A stretch of 64,000 bases of DNA from Lysobacter sp. cf310 (GTDB lineage: Bacteria; Pseudomonadota; Gammaproteobacteria; Xanthomonadales; Xanthomonadaceae): assembly GCF_900114355.1 (NCBI RefSeq), contig NZ_FOSS01000004.1, positions 150,238-214,237 on the forward strand, given 5' to 3'. Under the pieces are notes generated by a model. It was not told the DNA's origin and searched no databases. It was given only the letters and a program-made list of their open reading frames with translations. The translations under genes were made by a program, and so were the position numbers. Numbering within the stretch: the first letter of the stretch is position 1; each line of letters starts with the position of its first letter. This document shows positions 9,075-16,979 of this stretch, in pieces.

Positions 9075-9309
9075 GCGCTGAGCTTAACGCGCGACGATGG
9101 CGTCGCCATATCTCCTTGCGCCATCGCTTTCGGTGCCGACGTCGAGGCGCCGTAGCGCATGCATAAAACCGCTGCGGCCAAGTCGGCTCGAGAGGCGCGG
9201 GCCGGCATCTGTCCGGCGCCTGAATAGTAAAAATTTCGTTCATATTTAGTTAGAAGATCGTTTGCCTATCCTGCAGCCGCGGATCGCCCGCACACCAAGG
9301 AGAGGTCTG

Positions 9310-9642
9310 ATGGATCGGTTTTCGAATCGCCTGGTTCTGATATCCGCTTTCGCGTTACTCGCCTGCACCTCGCCGCTGGCCGCGGCCAAGAACGTGGTCA
9401 TCCAGGGCGAGCGCGGCACCCGCTGGTGTTGCCCGGACGGCAAGAAAGGCCCCGATTGCAAGCAGTTCCCGGCCAGCGTTCCGCTGGGCGCCGACTGCAA
9501 GCTCAATATCGTGATCGCCCCCGACCCCAGCATCACCCCGGCCCAGGCGCCCGCGCGCGACAGCCACGAGCTGACGCTGAAGCCGGTGGCGGAGGAGAAC
9601 CCAGCCCCGGTTCGCGGCAAGGAAGCGCCCGCGCGCAAATGA
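9310..9642 (+). CDS. Small secreted cysteine-containing protein, unknown
   Basis: 110 residues with a strong ribosome binding site (AAGGAGAGG, 9297-9305). The N-terminus is a signal peptide (NRLVLISAFALLACTSPLAAA); cleavage after AAA or lipidation on the Cys in LLAC are both possible. The mature core is RGTRWCCPDGKKGPDCKQFP and then LGADCKLNIVIAPD, with four Cys likely to form two disulfides. The C-terminal third is Pro/Ala/Glu-rich and probably disordered. An A+T-rich stretch at 9225-9270 probably holds its promoter (TATCCT at 9266-9271 region). The family is not recognised. Confidence 0.65.
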   Translation: MDRFSNRLVLISAFALLACTSPLAAAKNVVIQGERGTRWCCPDGKKGPDCKQFPASVPLGADCKLNIVIAPDPSITPAQAPARDSHELTLKPVAEENPAPVRGKEAPARK

Positions 9643-9711
9643 CCGCTCCCGCCGACCGCCTCGCAGAACGGGCGGCGGCTTTCGGCGGCAGGCGTCGCTT
9701 TTGCCGCCACG

Positions 9712-9739
9712 ACGGCGCGGTCCACCGCGCCGTTCGTTT
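9712..9739 (+). terminator. Probable intrinsic terminator
   Basis: A 9-bp G+C-rich stem (arms 9712-9720 and 9725-9733) with a TCCA loop is followed by TCGTTT. It sits 70 bases after the stop of the small secreted protein gene and before ttcA. The T-tract is short, so termination may be partial. Confidence 0.5.
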
Positions 9740-9810
9740 GTGCGCGGACCGGTCGCGGCCCGGGCTCGGATCGCAGCCGCCCCATGGCTGCCCGTAGAAT
9801 GGACGGTCTG

Positions 9811-10728
9811 ATGAGCACCGTCCTGCCCCTAGCCGAACCCCAGCGCCACGTCCGCGCCGACCAGCGTCGCGGCCACGAACATCAGCGCCTGGCCAAACGT
9901 CTGCGTCACCAGGTCGGCCGCGCGATCGCCGATTTCGGCATGATCGAGGACGGCGACAAGGTCATGGTCTGCCTGTCCGGCGGCAAGGACAGCTACACCC
10001 TGCTGGACATCCTGTTGCAGCTGCGCAAGAAGGCGCCGGTCCGTTTCGAGCTGGTCGCGGTGAACCTGGACCAGAAGCAACCCGACTTCCCCGAGCACGT
10101 GCTGCCGGCCTACCTGGAATCGGTGGGCGTGCCCTACAAGATCCTCGAGCAGGACACCTACTCGGTGGTGACCCGGGTGGTGCCCGAGGGCAAGACCATG
10201 TGCTCGTTGTGCTCGCGCCTGCGGCGCGGCGCGCTGTACAGCTACGCCGAACAGGAAGGCTTCACCAAGATCGCGCTGGGCCACCACCGCGACGACCTGG
10301 TCGCGACCTTCTTCCTCAATCTGTTCTTCCACGCCAAGCTCAGCGGCATGCCGCCCAAGCTGTTGTCCGACGACGGCAAGCACGTGGTGATCCGGCCGCT
10401 GGCCTACGTGCGCGAGGACGACATCGCGCAATACGCGGCGGCGCGCGAGTTTCCGATCATCCCTTGCAATCTGTGCGGCTCGCAGGAGAACCTGCAACGC
10501 AAGCAGGTCAAGAAAATGATGGACGCCTGGGAACGCGACACCCCGGGCCGGATCGAGACCATCGCCCGTGCCCTGGGCGATATCCGCCCGTCGCAACTGT
10601 CCGATCCCAAGTCGTTCGATTTCCTCGCCCTGGGCCGTCTCGGCCAGTCGCCGCTACCGGACGCGCACGCGTGGCTGGCCGGCGAACCGCACGAACAGGA
10701 AGCGGGTACCGAGCCTGCGGCCATGTAA
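9811..10728 (+). CDS. ttcA: tRNA 2-thiocytidine(32) synthetase TtcA
   Basis: 305 residues. TtcA activates C32 of certain tRNAs with ATP and replaces oxygen by sulfur using a [4Fe-4S] cluster. Visible motifs: the PP-loop SGGKDS at residues 56-61, the cluster CxxC (CSLC, 131-134), the third cluster Cys in PCNLCGSQ (222), and the conserved GHHRDD. The size matches the family. ATG at 9811 is chosen over 9784 because family members begin close to this point and TAGAAT at 9795-9800 would place the transcript start just before it. It precedes rdgC by 51 bases. Confidence 0.95.
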   Translation: MSTVLPLAEPQRHVRADQRRGHEHQRLAKRLRHQVGRAIADFGMIEDGDKVMVCLSGGKDSYTLLDILLQLRKKAPVRFELVAVNLDQKQPDFPEHVLPAYLESVGVPYKILEQDTYSVVTRVVPEGKTMCSLCSRLRRGALYSYAEQEGFTKIALGHHRDDLVATFFLNLFFHAKLSGMPPKLLSDDGKHVVIRPLAYVREDDIAQYAAAREFPIIPCNLCGSQENLQRKQVKKMMDAWERDTPGRIETIARALGDIRPSQLSDPKSFDFLALGRLGQSPLPDAHAWLAGEPHEQEAGTEPAAM

Positions 10729-10779
10729 GACCCGGCCGCGGTTCCGCCCCGTTCCCCTTCCTCACTTTTCGGGACTTCG

Positions 10780-11685
10780 ATGTTCTTTCGCAATCTGACG
10801 CTGTTCCGCTTTCCGACCACCACCAAACTCGACGAACTCGAAGCCGGCCTGGAGGAGTGCAAACTCAAGCCGGTCGGCCCGCTGGAGCTGTCCTCGCGCG
10901 GCTTCATCTCGCCCTTCGGCCGCGACGCCGAGGCCATGTCCAATCGCATCCAGGATGCGATCTGGGTCAGCGTCGGCGGCGAGGACCGGCTGCTGCCGGG
11001 CTCGGTGGTCAACGACATGCTGGCCAAGAAGCTGGCCGAGATCGAGCAGAAGGAAGGCCGCAAGCCGGGCAGCCGCACCCGTAAGCGGCTCAAGGACGAG
11101 TTGATCGTCGACCTGCTGCCGCGCGCCTTCATCAAGCCCAGCCGCACCGACGCCCTGCTCGATCTGGAGCACGGCATCGTCGTGGTCGACACCTCCAGCC
11201 GCAAGAGCGGCGAGAACGTGGTCAGCGAGATCCGGCGCGCGCTCGGCAGCTTCCCGGCCCTGCCCTTGAACGCCGAAGTCGCGCCGCGCTCGATCCTGAC
11301 CGGCTGGCTCGCAGGCGAACCCCTGCCCGAAGGCCTGACCCTGGGCGAGGAATGCGAGCTACGCGATCCGATGGAACAGGGCGCGGTGGTCAAATGCCAG
11401 CGCATGGAGCTGCAGGGCGACGAGATCAACAAGCACCTGGAGACCGGCAAGCAGGTCACGCGCCTGGCGCTGAACCTGGACGACCACGTGTCCTTCGTGC
11501 TCGGCGAGGATCTGGTGATCCGCAAGTTCAAGCTGCTCGACGGCGCGGTGGATACGCTGGAGAACACCGAGCGCGACGACCTGCGCGCCGAACTCGATGC
11601 GCGCTTCGCGCTGATGAGCGGCGAGGTCAAGCGCTTGTTCAATGTGCTGGAGCCGGCGTTGAAGTTGAGCAAGGCTGAGGCTTGA
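10780..11685 (+). CDS. rdgC: Recombination-associated protein RdgC
   Basis: 301 residues, the normal family length. RdgC is a nucleoid-associated ring-forming dimer that binds double-stranded DNA and restrains RecA filaments. The start MFFRNLTLFRFP and the central LSSRGFISPFGRDAEA are typical, as are VVKCQRMELQGDEINKHLE and the C-terminal RKFKLLDGAVD. The gene follows ttcA on the same strand and may be co-transcribed with it. Downstream lies the triple MITE-like repeat, with no simple terminator between. Confidence 0.95.
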   Translation: MFFRNLTLFRFPTTTKLDELEAGLEECKLKPVGPLELSSRGFISPFGRDAEAMSNRIQDAIWVSVGGEDRLLPGSVVNDMLAKKLAEIEQKEGRKPGSRTRKRLKDELIVDLLPRAFIKPSRTDALLDLEHGIVVVDTSSRKSGENVVSEIRRALGSFPALPLNAEVAPRSILTGWLAGEPLPEGLTLGEECELRDPMEQGAVVKCQRMELQGDEINKHLETGKQVTRLALNLDDHVSFVLGEDLVIRKFKLLDGAVDTLENTERDDLRAELDARFALMSGEVKRLFNVLEPALKLSKAEA

Positions 11686-11741
11686 TGGGCTGAGCCTGTG
11701 GCGAGGCCGGCCCGCGCGCTGAACTTCAACCGCGGGCGCTG

Positions 11742-11869
11742 CCCTCATCCGCCCTACGGGCACCTTCTCCCGCCAGCGGGAGAAGGGACTCCCATCGCGC
11801 TTACGCCTCTTATTCGCGCCTGCGCTTTAGCCCCTCTCCCGCTCGCGGGAGAGGGGTTGGGGTGAGGGC
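11742..11869. repeat. MITE-like palindromic element, copy 1 of 3
   Basis: About 128 bases bounded by CCCTCA and TGAGGG. Inside are two perfect-looking palindromes, CTTCTCCCG...CGGGAGAAG at 11764-11785 and CCCCTCTCCCGC...GCGGGAGAGGGG at 11831-11856. The centre differs between copies. No coding frame of its own. This type of element is scattered in Xanthomonadaceae genomes. Confidence 0.75.
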
Positions 11870-11903
11870 CGGCTCGCGCGCTGAACTTCAACCGCAAGCG
11901 CCG

Positions 11904-12037
11904 CCCTCATCCGCCCTACGGGCACCTTCTCCCGCCAGCGGGAGAAGGGACTGCAAACCTCCCTTCGCGCCTACACCTCTCATCGCGCCTACGCGTTAAC
12001 CCCTCTCCCGCTCGCGGGAGAGGGGTTGGGGTGAGGG
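11904..12037. repeat. MITE-like palindromic element, copy 2 of 3
   Basis: About 134 bases with the same CCCTCA/TGAGGG ends and both internal palindromes as the copy at 11742. It is separated from that copy by a shared spacer beginning GGCTCGCGCGCTGAACTTCA (11871-11890). The same spacer type recurs after this copy, so the unit of duplication is about 165 bases: element plus spacer. Confidence 0.75.
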
Positions 12038-12072
12038 CCGGCTCGCGGGCTGAACGTCAACCGCATGCGCTG

Positions 12073-12188
12073 CCCTCATCCGCCCTACGGGCACCTTCTC
12101 CCGCCAGCGGGAGAAGGGACTGCACACCTCTCATCGCGCCTACGCTTTAGCCCCTCTCCCGCTCGCGGGAGAGGGGTTGGGGTGAGGG
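12073..12188. repeat. MITE-like palindromic element, copy 3 of 3
   Basis: About 116 bases with the same ends and palindromes. The central part is shorter than in the other copies. It ends about 35 bases before the TATCCT box that precedes the mini-ORF and the YgjP-like gene. Confidence 0.75.
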
Positions 12189-12235
12189 CCGCACCCCGCC
12201 CCGCAACCGTCATCCCCGCGCGTTATCCTCTTCGC

Positions 12236-12256
12236 ATGGCGGACCTCCACCCATGA
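12236..12256 (+). CDS. Possible leaderless six-residue upstream ORF
   Basis: ATG at 12236 opens a six-codon frame (M-A-D-L-H-P) whose TGA (12254-12256) overlaps the ATG of the YgjP-like gene as ATGA. TATCCT at 12224-12229 lies exactly 6 bases upstream, so transcription could begin at the mini-ORF's own ATG. The downstream start has no Shine-Dalgarno (it has CCTCC instead), so ribosomes finishing the mini-ORF could re-initiate there. This is inferred from layout only. Confidence 0.35.
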   Translation: MADLHP

Positions 12257-13047
12257 CCAGCCTGCTGCGCCTGCTCACCGGCCAGTCGCGACCGGTCGCG
12301 CGCGGCGTCGAGCGCGAAACCATCACCGTCGTGCTCGACGACGGCCGTAGCGTCGACGTGCTGCGCGTGCGCGATCCGCGCGCGCGCCGGCTCAAGCTCA
12401 GCGTCGACGAACGCGGCGCGCGCCTGACCCTGCCGATGCGGGCCAGCGATCGCGCGGGCGAGCGCTTCGTGCGCGAGCACGGCGCCTGGCTGGCCACGCA
12501 ACTGGCCAGCACCCGCAGCGAACACGCCGCGCTGCAGCCGCACGTGGATACGCCACTGCCTTTGCGCGGCGAGCTGCGAGCGCTGCGCTGGAGCGTCGGC
12601 CGCTACCTGCGCATCGCTGAGGATGCCGACGGGGCCATCGCCATCGTCGCGCCCGAGGCGGTCGCACCCGCCGCGCTGCGACGCGCGCTGCGCGATTTCT
12701 ACGAAGCCCAGGCCCGCGCCGACATCGGCCGCTGGCTGCCGAAGTACCTGCACGACCTGCCACGCGCGCCCGCGCGCATCCGCCTGCGGGTGATGTCCTC
12801 GCAATGGGGCTCGCTATCGCCCGACGGCGCGCTGTCGCTGGATCTGGCCCTGGTGCTGGCGCCGCCGGCCGCGTTCGAATACGTGCTGGTGCACGAGCTT
12901 TGCCATCTGATCCACGCCGACCATTCGCGCGCATTCTGGCGCGAGGTCGAAGCGCGCTGCCCGCACTGGCGCGATCAGCGTGAGTATTTTCGCGCCGAGG
13001 GCCGTCCCCTGAAGGCGGCCCTGAACGCGCTGTGCGGCAAGACCTGA
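12253..13047 (+). CDS. YgjP/WLM-like (DUF45) zinc metallopeptidase
   Basis: 264 residues. The C-terminal half carries the zinc motif HELCH (214-218) followed by HADHSRAFW, where the later His completes the site, and the preceding RLRVMSSQWGSLSPDGALSLD segment that is a signature of DUF45. The N-terminal half (VDVLRVRDPRARRLKLSVDERG) is the usual beta-rich lead domain. Members are cytoplasmic, SprT-related peptidases of poorly known substrate. The start overlaps a six-codon upstream frame (ATGA). It lies directly after the triple repeat. Confidence 0.88.
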   Translation: MTSLLRLLTGQSRPVARGVERETITVVLDDGRSVDVLRVRDPRARRLKLSVDERGARLTLPMRASDRAGERFVREHGAWLATQLASTRSEHAALQPHVDTPLPLRGELRALRWSVGRYLRIAEDADGAIAIVAPEAVAPAALRRALRDFYEAQARADIGRWLPKYLHDLPRAPARIRLRVMSSQWGSLSPDGALSLDLALVLAPPAAFEYVLVHELCHLIHADHSRAFWREVEARCPHWRDQREYFRAEGRPLKAALNALCGKT

Positions 13048-13156
13048 TCGCCCCAGCACCGGGGTAGGAGCAGCGCAAGCCGCGACCGCGCAGCGGCGGC
13101 TACGACGCAGACCGCGGCTCGCGCCACGCCCATTCCATATCGCGCAGCCTCGCTCT

Positions 13157-13248
13157 CTGTGGGAGCGGCGTAAGCCGCGATCGCATGCTCGCGTAACTTC
13201 GGACCGGATCGCGGGCGGCCGAAATCGCGGCTTACGCCGCTCCCACAG
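13157..13248. repeat. REP-like inverted repeat with 25-base arms
   Basis: Arms at 13157-13181 and 13224-13248 are exact reverse complements and contain GGAGCGGCGTAAGCCGCGA. The 42-base loop is unrelated. A further degenerate single arm with GGAGCAGCGCAAGCCGCGA lies at 13066-13084. It fills the gap between the convergent YgjP-like gene and the alpha/beta hydrolase gene and could act as a bidirectional transcription or mRNA-stability barrier. Confidence 0.8.
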
Positions 13249-13262
13249 GAAGCAGGCGGCGC

Positions 13263-14171
13263 CTACAGCGGCCGGGTCAGAAAATCGCCGATCGCCGCCG
13301 CGACCGCGTCGGGGTCTTCCATATGCAGATGATGCCCACCGGGCACCGCCGCGCTTTCGCCGTGGCGCAGCCGCGCGATGCGCGCGTTGCGCAGGTCGGC
13401 GTTGAAGTACTGGAACGCCGGCTCGACATAGATGACCCGGGTCGGGCACTCGATGGACGCGATCACGTCGCCGACCTGGGCTTCGGTCATGCGCACCGCG
13501 GTGGCCAAGGTCAGGCGCGGATCGCTGCGCCAGACATAGCCGCCGGCCGCGTCGTCGGCGTAGCGGCCCGCGGGCACCGGCGCGATGCCGCGCTCCACCA
13601 GCAAGCGCGCCACCGGCTCGCTGAGGCCGTTGGCCTGCATGCGCGCGCGCACCGCGGTGGCGATGTCGCCGAACACGCGCAATTGCTTGCCCGACAAGGC
13701 GGCCTGATCGGCGAAGGCCTCGCGCAGGCGCGCGGCGGTGCGGGTTTCGACTTCCGACAAACCGCCCAGGGCCTCGATCAACTGCAGGCGTTCGATCCGC
13801 TGCGGCGCCGCGGCGGCCATCAGGCTCGCGGTCGCGCCGCCCATGGAATGACCGAGCAGGGCGAAACGCTCCCAGCCCAGCGCGTCGGCGACCGCAAACG
13901 CAGCGCGCGCGGCGGCGACCAGGGTGTATTCGGCGGCCGGCGGCAGGTGCGCGCTGACGCCGTGACCGGGCAGGTCCGGCGCGACCAGGTCGAAGCCGGC
14001 CAGATGCGGCGCCAAGGGCACGAAGCTGGCGGCGTTGTCCAGCCAGCCGTGCAAGGCCAGCAGACGCGGCCCGCCGTGCACGCTGTTGCGCAGGCCGCCG
14101 AGCCGACCGAACGGCGTGTCGACCACGAACTCGCGCAACGCCGGCGCGGCCGCCGTGCCGTCGCCGCTCAC
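13263..14171 (-). CDS. Alpha/beta hydrolase, coupled to hemH
   Basis: 302 residues. The GTG start (14171-14169) overlaps the hemH stop as GTGA; without this start the frame would run as an unlikely extension antisense-like through hemH. Alpha/beta hydrolase features are clear: oxyanion HGWLDNAASF, the DLPGHG loop, nucleophile elbow GHSMGG, and the terminal PGGHHLHMEDP supplying the catalytic His. It resembles esterases and haloalkane-dehalogenase-like proteins; the substrate cannot be told. Coupling to ferrochelatase suggests co-expression and does not prove a heme role. Confidence 0.85.
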   Translation of the reverse strand: MSGDGTAAAPALREFVVDTPFGRLGGLRNSVHGGPRLLALHGWLDNAASFVPLAPHLAGFDLVAPDLPGHGVSAHLPPAAEYTLVAAARAAFAVADALGWERFALLGHSMGGATASLMAAAAPQRIERLQLIEALGGLSEVETRTAARLREAFADQAALSGKQLRVFGDIATAVRARMQANGLSEPVARLLVERGIAPVPAGRYADDAAGGYVWRSDPRLTLATAVRMTEAQVGDVIASIECPTRVIYVEPAFQYFNADLRNARIARLRHGESAAVPGGHHLHMEDPDAVAAAIGDFLTRPL

Positions 14172-15193
14172 GTCCAGCGCTCCAGTTGCTCGCGCGCGAT
14201 CGCCGCCAGCGCGGCCGCGTGCGCGGGGCTGTCGTTGAGGCAGGGGACGTAGCGCAGTTCGCCGCCGCGGCGGGCGAAGTCCTCGGCCAGCATCATCGCC
14301 ACTTCTTCCAGGGTTTCCAGGCAGTCGACCGCGAAACCCGGCGCGACCACGTCGACCCGGCGCAGGCCGCGCGCGGCCAGGGCTTCGAGCGTGTTGGCGG
14401 TGGCCGGCTCCAGCCAGCGCTCGCGGCCGAAGCGCGACTGGTAACTCAGCGTCCAGGCCTCGTCGGCCAGGCCCAGCGCCTGCGCGATCGCGCGCGCGCT
14501 GGACTCGCATTGCTGCGGATAGGGGTCGCCGTCGTCGGCCAGGCGCTGCGGCAGGCCATGGAAGGAAAACAGCAGGTGCTCGCCCGCGCCGTTGGCCTCG
14601 CGATAGTCGCGCACCGAGGCGGCCACCGCGGCGACCCAGTCGGGGCTGCGGTAGTAGTCGTCGACCATGCGCGTGGTCGGGCCTTCGCCGCGCGCGATCA
14701 CGTCGGCCACCGAGGCCGAGGTCGAAGTCGAGTACTGCGGGTACAGCGGCAGCACCAGCAAACGGCGCACGCCCTCGGCGCGCAGCTGCTGCAGGCGGCG
14801 GCGCAGCGAGGGTTCGCCGTAGCGCATCGCATCGAGCACGCGCGCCTGCGGCAGTTCGCGCTGCAGCGCGCGCGCCAGGCGCCGGGTGTACACGGCCAGC
14901 GGCGAACCGCCGTCCTCGCCGGGGATCCAGATGCTGGCGTACTTGTGCGCGACCCGCGACGAGCGCAGCGGCAGGATCGCGAAGTGCAGCAAGGGACACC
15001 ACAGCCAGCGGGTCAGGCTGACCACGCGGCGATCGTGCAGGAATTCGGCCAGATAGCGGCGCACCGCGGCCGCGGTCGGCGCCTGCGGCGTACCGAGATT
15101 GACCAGCAGCACGGCGGTGTCGGGCGCGGCTCCGGAGGCGGAGCCGGCATGGGTATCGGTGGTCGCGGGGGCGATGCTGGCGTTGGCGGGCAT
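14168..15193 (-). CDS. hemH: Ferrochelatase HemH
   Basis: 341 residues. HemH inserts Fe(II) into protoporphyrin IX, the last heme step, at the inner face of the membrane. Visible: the opening VLLVNLGTPQAPT, YPQYSTSTSASV, the metal-site FSFHGLPQR with His at 212, and the PGFAVDCLETLEE block with its catalytic Glu. The first ~25 residues are an Ala/Thr-rich extension. CATCCT lies 6 bases upstream of the ATG on its strand (15200-15205), and there is no Shine-Dalgarno, so the mRNA may be leaderless. The stop overlaps the next gene's GTG. Confidence 0.95.
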   Translation of the reverse strand: MPANASIAPATTDTHAGSASGAAPDTAVLLVNLGTPQAPTAAAVRRYLAEFLHDRRVVSLTRWLWCPLLHFAILPLRSSRVAHKYASIWIPGEDGGSPLAVYTRRLARALQRELPQARVLDAMRYGEPSLRRRLQQLRAEGVRRLLVLPLYPQYSTSTSASVADVIARGEGPTTRMVDDYYRSPDWVAAVAASVRDYREANGAGEHLLFSFHGLPQRLADDGDPYPQQCESSARAIAQALGLADEAWTLSYQSRFGRERWLEPATANTLEALAARGLRRVDVVAPGFAVDCLETLEEVAMMLAEDFARRGGELRYVPCLNDSPAHAAALAAIAREQLERWT

Positions 15194-15367
15194 GCCTATA
15201 GGATGACAGCACCGGCGCGGCCGGGCAGCATGCGCGGGTCGCGTCGCGCGCTCGCGACGGTTCCGTGGCGATTCATCGCCGCGTCACTAGCCTGAACCCT
15301 GGCGCGCTCGCGCGGTCGAACGCTGCGTCAGTCCGCCTTCCCCGCATTCCCCCGCCGGAGTCCGTCC

Positions 15368-16210
15368 ATGTCCCGTCCGTCGCGTCTCGCCGTCCTCCTG
15401 CTCAGCCTGAGCTTCGCCGCATCCGCCGTCGCCGGCCCCGATGAGGACGCCCGTGCGCGCAACGCGGTGCGTGTGCTCGGTGACATCCAGCAGATTCCGG
15501 AGTCGGCGATTCCCGACAAGCTGTTCGACGAGGCGCGCGCGATCGTGGTCGTGCCCGACACGCTCAAGGTCGGCCTGGTGGTGGGCGGCCGTCGCGGCCA
15601 CGGCCTGGTCTCGGTCAAGAATCCCGACGGCACCTGGTCCAACCCCAGCTTCGTCAAGCTCACCGGCGGCAGCGTCGGCTTCCAAGCCGGCGTGCAGTCC
15701 TCGGACATCGTGCTGGTGTTCCGCGGCGAGCGCGGTCTGGACTCGATCGTCAACGGCAAGGTCACCCTGGGCGCCGATGCCGGCGTCGCCGCCGGCCCGG
15801 TCGGCCGCAGCGCCGCGGCCGCCACCGACGGCCAGCTCAAGGCCGAAATCTGGTCCTGGTCGCGCGCACGCGGCCTGTTCGCGGGCGTGGCCCTGGACGG
15901 CGCCGTGCTGCAGATCGACGACCAGGCCAACCAGGTCGTGTACGGCAACGGCACCACGCCGCGCATGATCTTCGAAGGCCGTTCGGCGCAGGCGCCGTCG
16001 GAGGCGGTGATCGACTTCCGCGACCGCCTGGAGGAGGCCAGCGCGACCGCGCGCGCCAATCGCCAGGAAGAGCCGCGCCCGGCCACCGGCGCCACCGTCT
16101 ACCCCTCTACCCCGGCCTCCGCCGCGCCGGCCGCGCCCGTGGCTCAGCCGGCCGCGCCCACCGAGCCGGTCAACGAGCAGAACCAGACCAAGGTCGAGCC
16201 GCTGCCTTAA
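15368..16210 (+). CDS. SYLF (Ysc84) lipid-binding domain exported protein
   Basis: 280 residues. A signal peptide (RLAVLLLSLSFAASAVAG) leads to the SYLF domain: IPDKLFDEARAIVVVPDTLK, VVGGRRGHGLVSVKNPDG, GGSVGFQAGVQSSDIVLVF, then WSWSRARGLFAGVALDG with the basic residues thought to contact phosphoinositides in eukaryotic members. Bacterial SYLF proteins are periplasmic or surface proteins of uncertain role. The last ~60 residues are Ala/Pro/Glu-rich and probably disordered. The gene is divergent from hemH and precedes the tat operon. Confidence 0.88.
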   Translation: MSRPSRLAVLLLSLSFAASAVAGPDEDARARNAVRVLGDIQQIPESAIPDKLFDEARAIVVVPDTLKVGLVVGGRRGHGLVSVKNPDGTWSNPSFVKLTGGSVGFQAGVQSSDIVLVFRGERGLDSIVNGKVTLGADAGVAAGPVGRSAAAATDGQLKAEIWSWSRARGLFAGVALDGAVLQIDDQANQVVYGNGTTPRMIFEGRSAQAPSEAVIDFRDRLEEASATARANRQEEPRPATGATVYPSTPASAAPAAPVAQPAAPTEPVNEQNQTKVEPLP

Positions 16211-16309
16211 GCGCCGCGACGGCCCGTTCAGCCCCACCATGCCTGCGGTCACGGGTTCCGTAACAAGGCTTGCGGTATCCTGAGCGTCCCAACTCTGGCG
16301 GAATCACAC

Positions 16310-16534
16310 ATGGGCGGTTTGAGTCTTTGGCACTGGCTGATCGTGCTGGTGATCGTGGTGCTGGTGTTCGGCACCAAGCGCCTGAAGAACGTGGGCCAGG
16401 ACCTCGGTGAAGCGGTGAAGGGCTTCAAGAAGGGCGTGCAGGACGAAGACAAGCCGGCCGCGCAGCTCCCCGACGAAACCCGGCGCGACGACGCCAACGC
16501 GCAGACGCGCAACGACGAACAAACTCCGCGCTGA
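16310..16534 (+). CDS. tatA: Sec-independent translocase subunit TatA
   Basis: 74 residues. One N-terminal transmembrane helix ([19 protein letters not shown]) is followed by the amphipathic helix [18 protein letters not shown] and a charged tail, the standard TatA design. TatA multimers form the pore for folded, cofactor-loaded proteins with a twin-arginine signal. The FGTKRLKN hinge is typical. tatB follows 52 bases later and tatC overlaps tatB, forming one operon. Confidence 0.97.
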   Translation: MGGLSLWHWLIVLVIVVLVFGTKRLKNVGQDLGEAVKGFKKGVQDEDKPAAQLPDETRRDDANAQTRNDEQTPR

Positions 16535-16586
16535 TACGCCTTAGCGTTCCCCACGGCGGTCTTGAGGGCGTTCCCGGCGCGCGGTC

Positions 16587-16979
16587 ATGTTCGACATCGG
16601 CTTTTCCGAAATCTTCGTCATCGCGGTCGTGGCCCTGCTGGTGCTGGGCCCCGAGCGACTGCCCAAGGCCGCGCGCTTCGCCGGTCTGTGGGTGAGGCGC
16701 GCGCGCGCGCAGTGGTATTCGGTGAAGTCCGAGCTGGAGAACGAGCTGGCCGACGAGGAACTGCGCCGCAGCCTGCGCCAGACCCAGGCCGATTTGCGCG
16801 AGGCCCAGGAAAGCCTGCGCAACCAGATCCACGACAGCCGTGACACCGTCCAGCGCGAACTGCGCGAGGCCGAACGCAGCGTCGAGTCCTTGAACGAGGC
16901 GCCGGCGTCGGAACCGACCGCCGAGCCCACCGCGCTCCCCGCCGCCACCGCGACGACCCAAGACGATGAGCGACGCTGA
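16587..16979 (+). CDS. tatB: Sec-independent translocase subunit TatB
   Basis: 130 residues. The N-terminus MFDIGFSEIFVIAVVALLVLGPERLPKAAR is diagnostic for TatB, with the Glu in the membrane helix and the LGPERLP hinge. A long amphipathic/coiled segment follows (ELENELADEELRRSLRQTQ) and the tail is acidic and Pro/Ala-rich. TatB with TatC forms the receptor for twin-arginine signals. The gene overlaps tatC by 14 bases. Confidence 0.96.
   Translation: MFDIGFSEIFVIAVVALLVLGPERLPKAARFAGLWVRRARAQWYSVKSELENELADEELRRSLRQTQADLREAQESLRNQIHDSRDTVQRELREAERSVESLNEAPASEPTAEPTALPAATATTQDDERR

Noticed and set aside
11742-12188. CRISPR-like array
   Set aside because: Three units of unequal length with long internal palindromes and conserved spacers; no short identical repeats, no unique spacers and no cas genes.
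13263-15212. A single 649-codon frame covering the hydrolase and hemH region
   Set aside because: The upstream half is an out-of-frame reading of hemH. The GTG at 14171, overlapping the hemH stop, is the true start.
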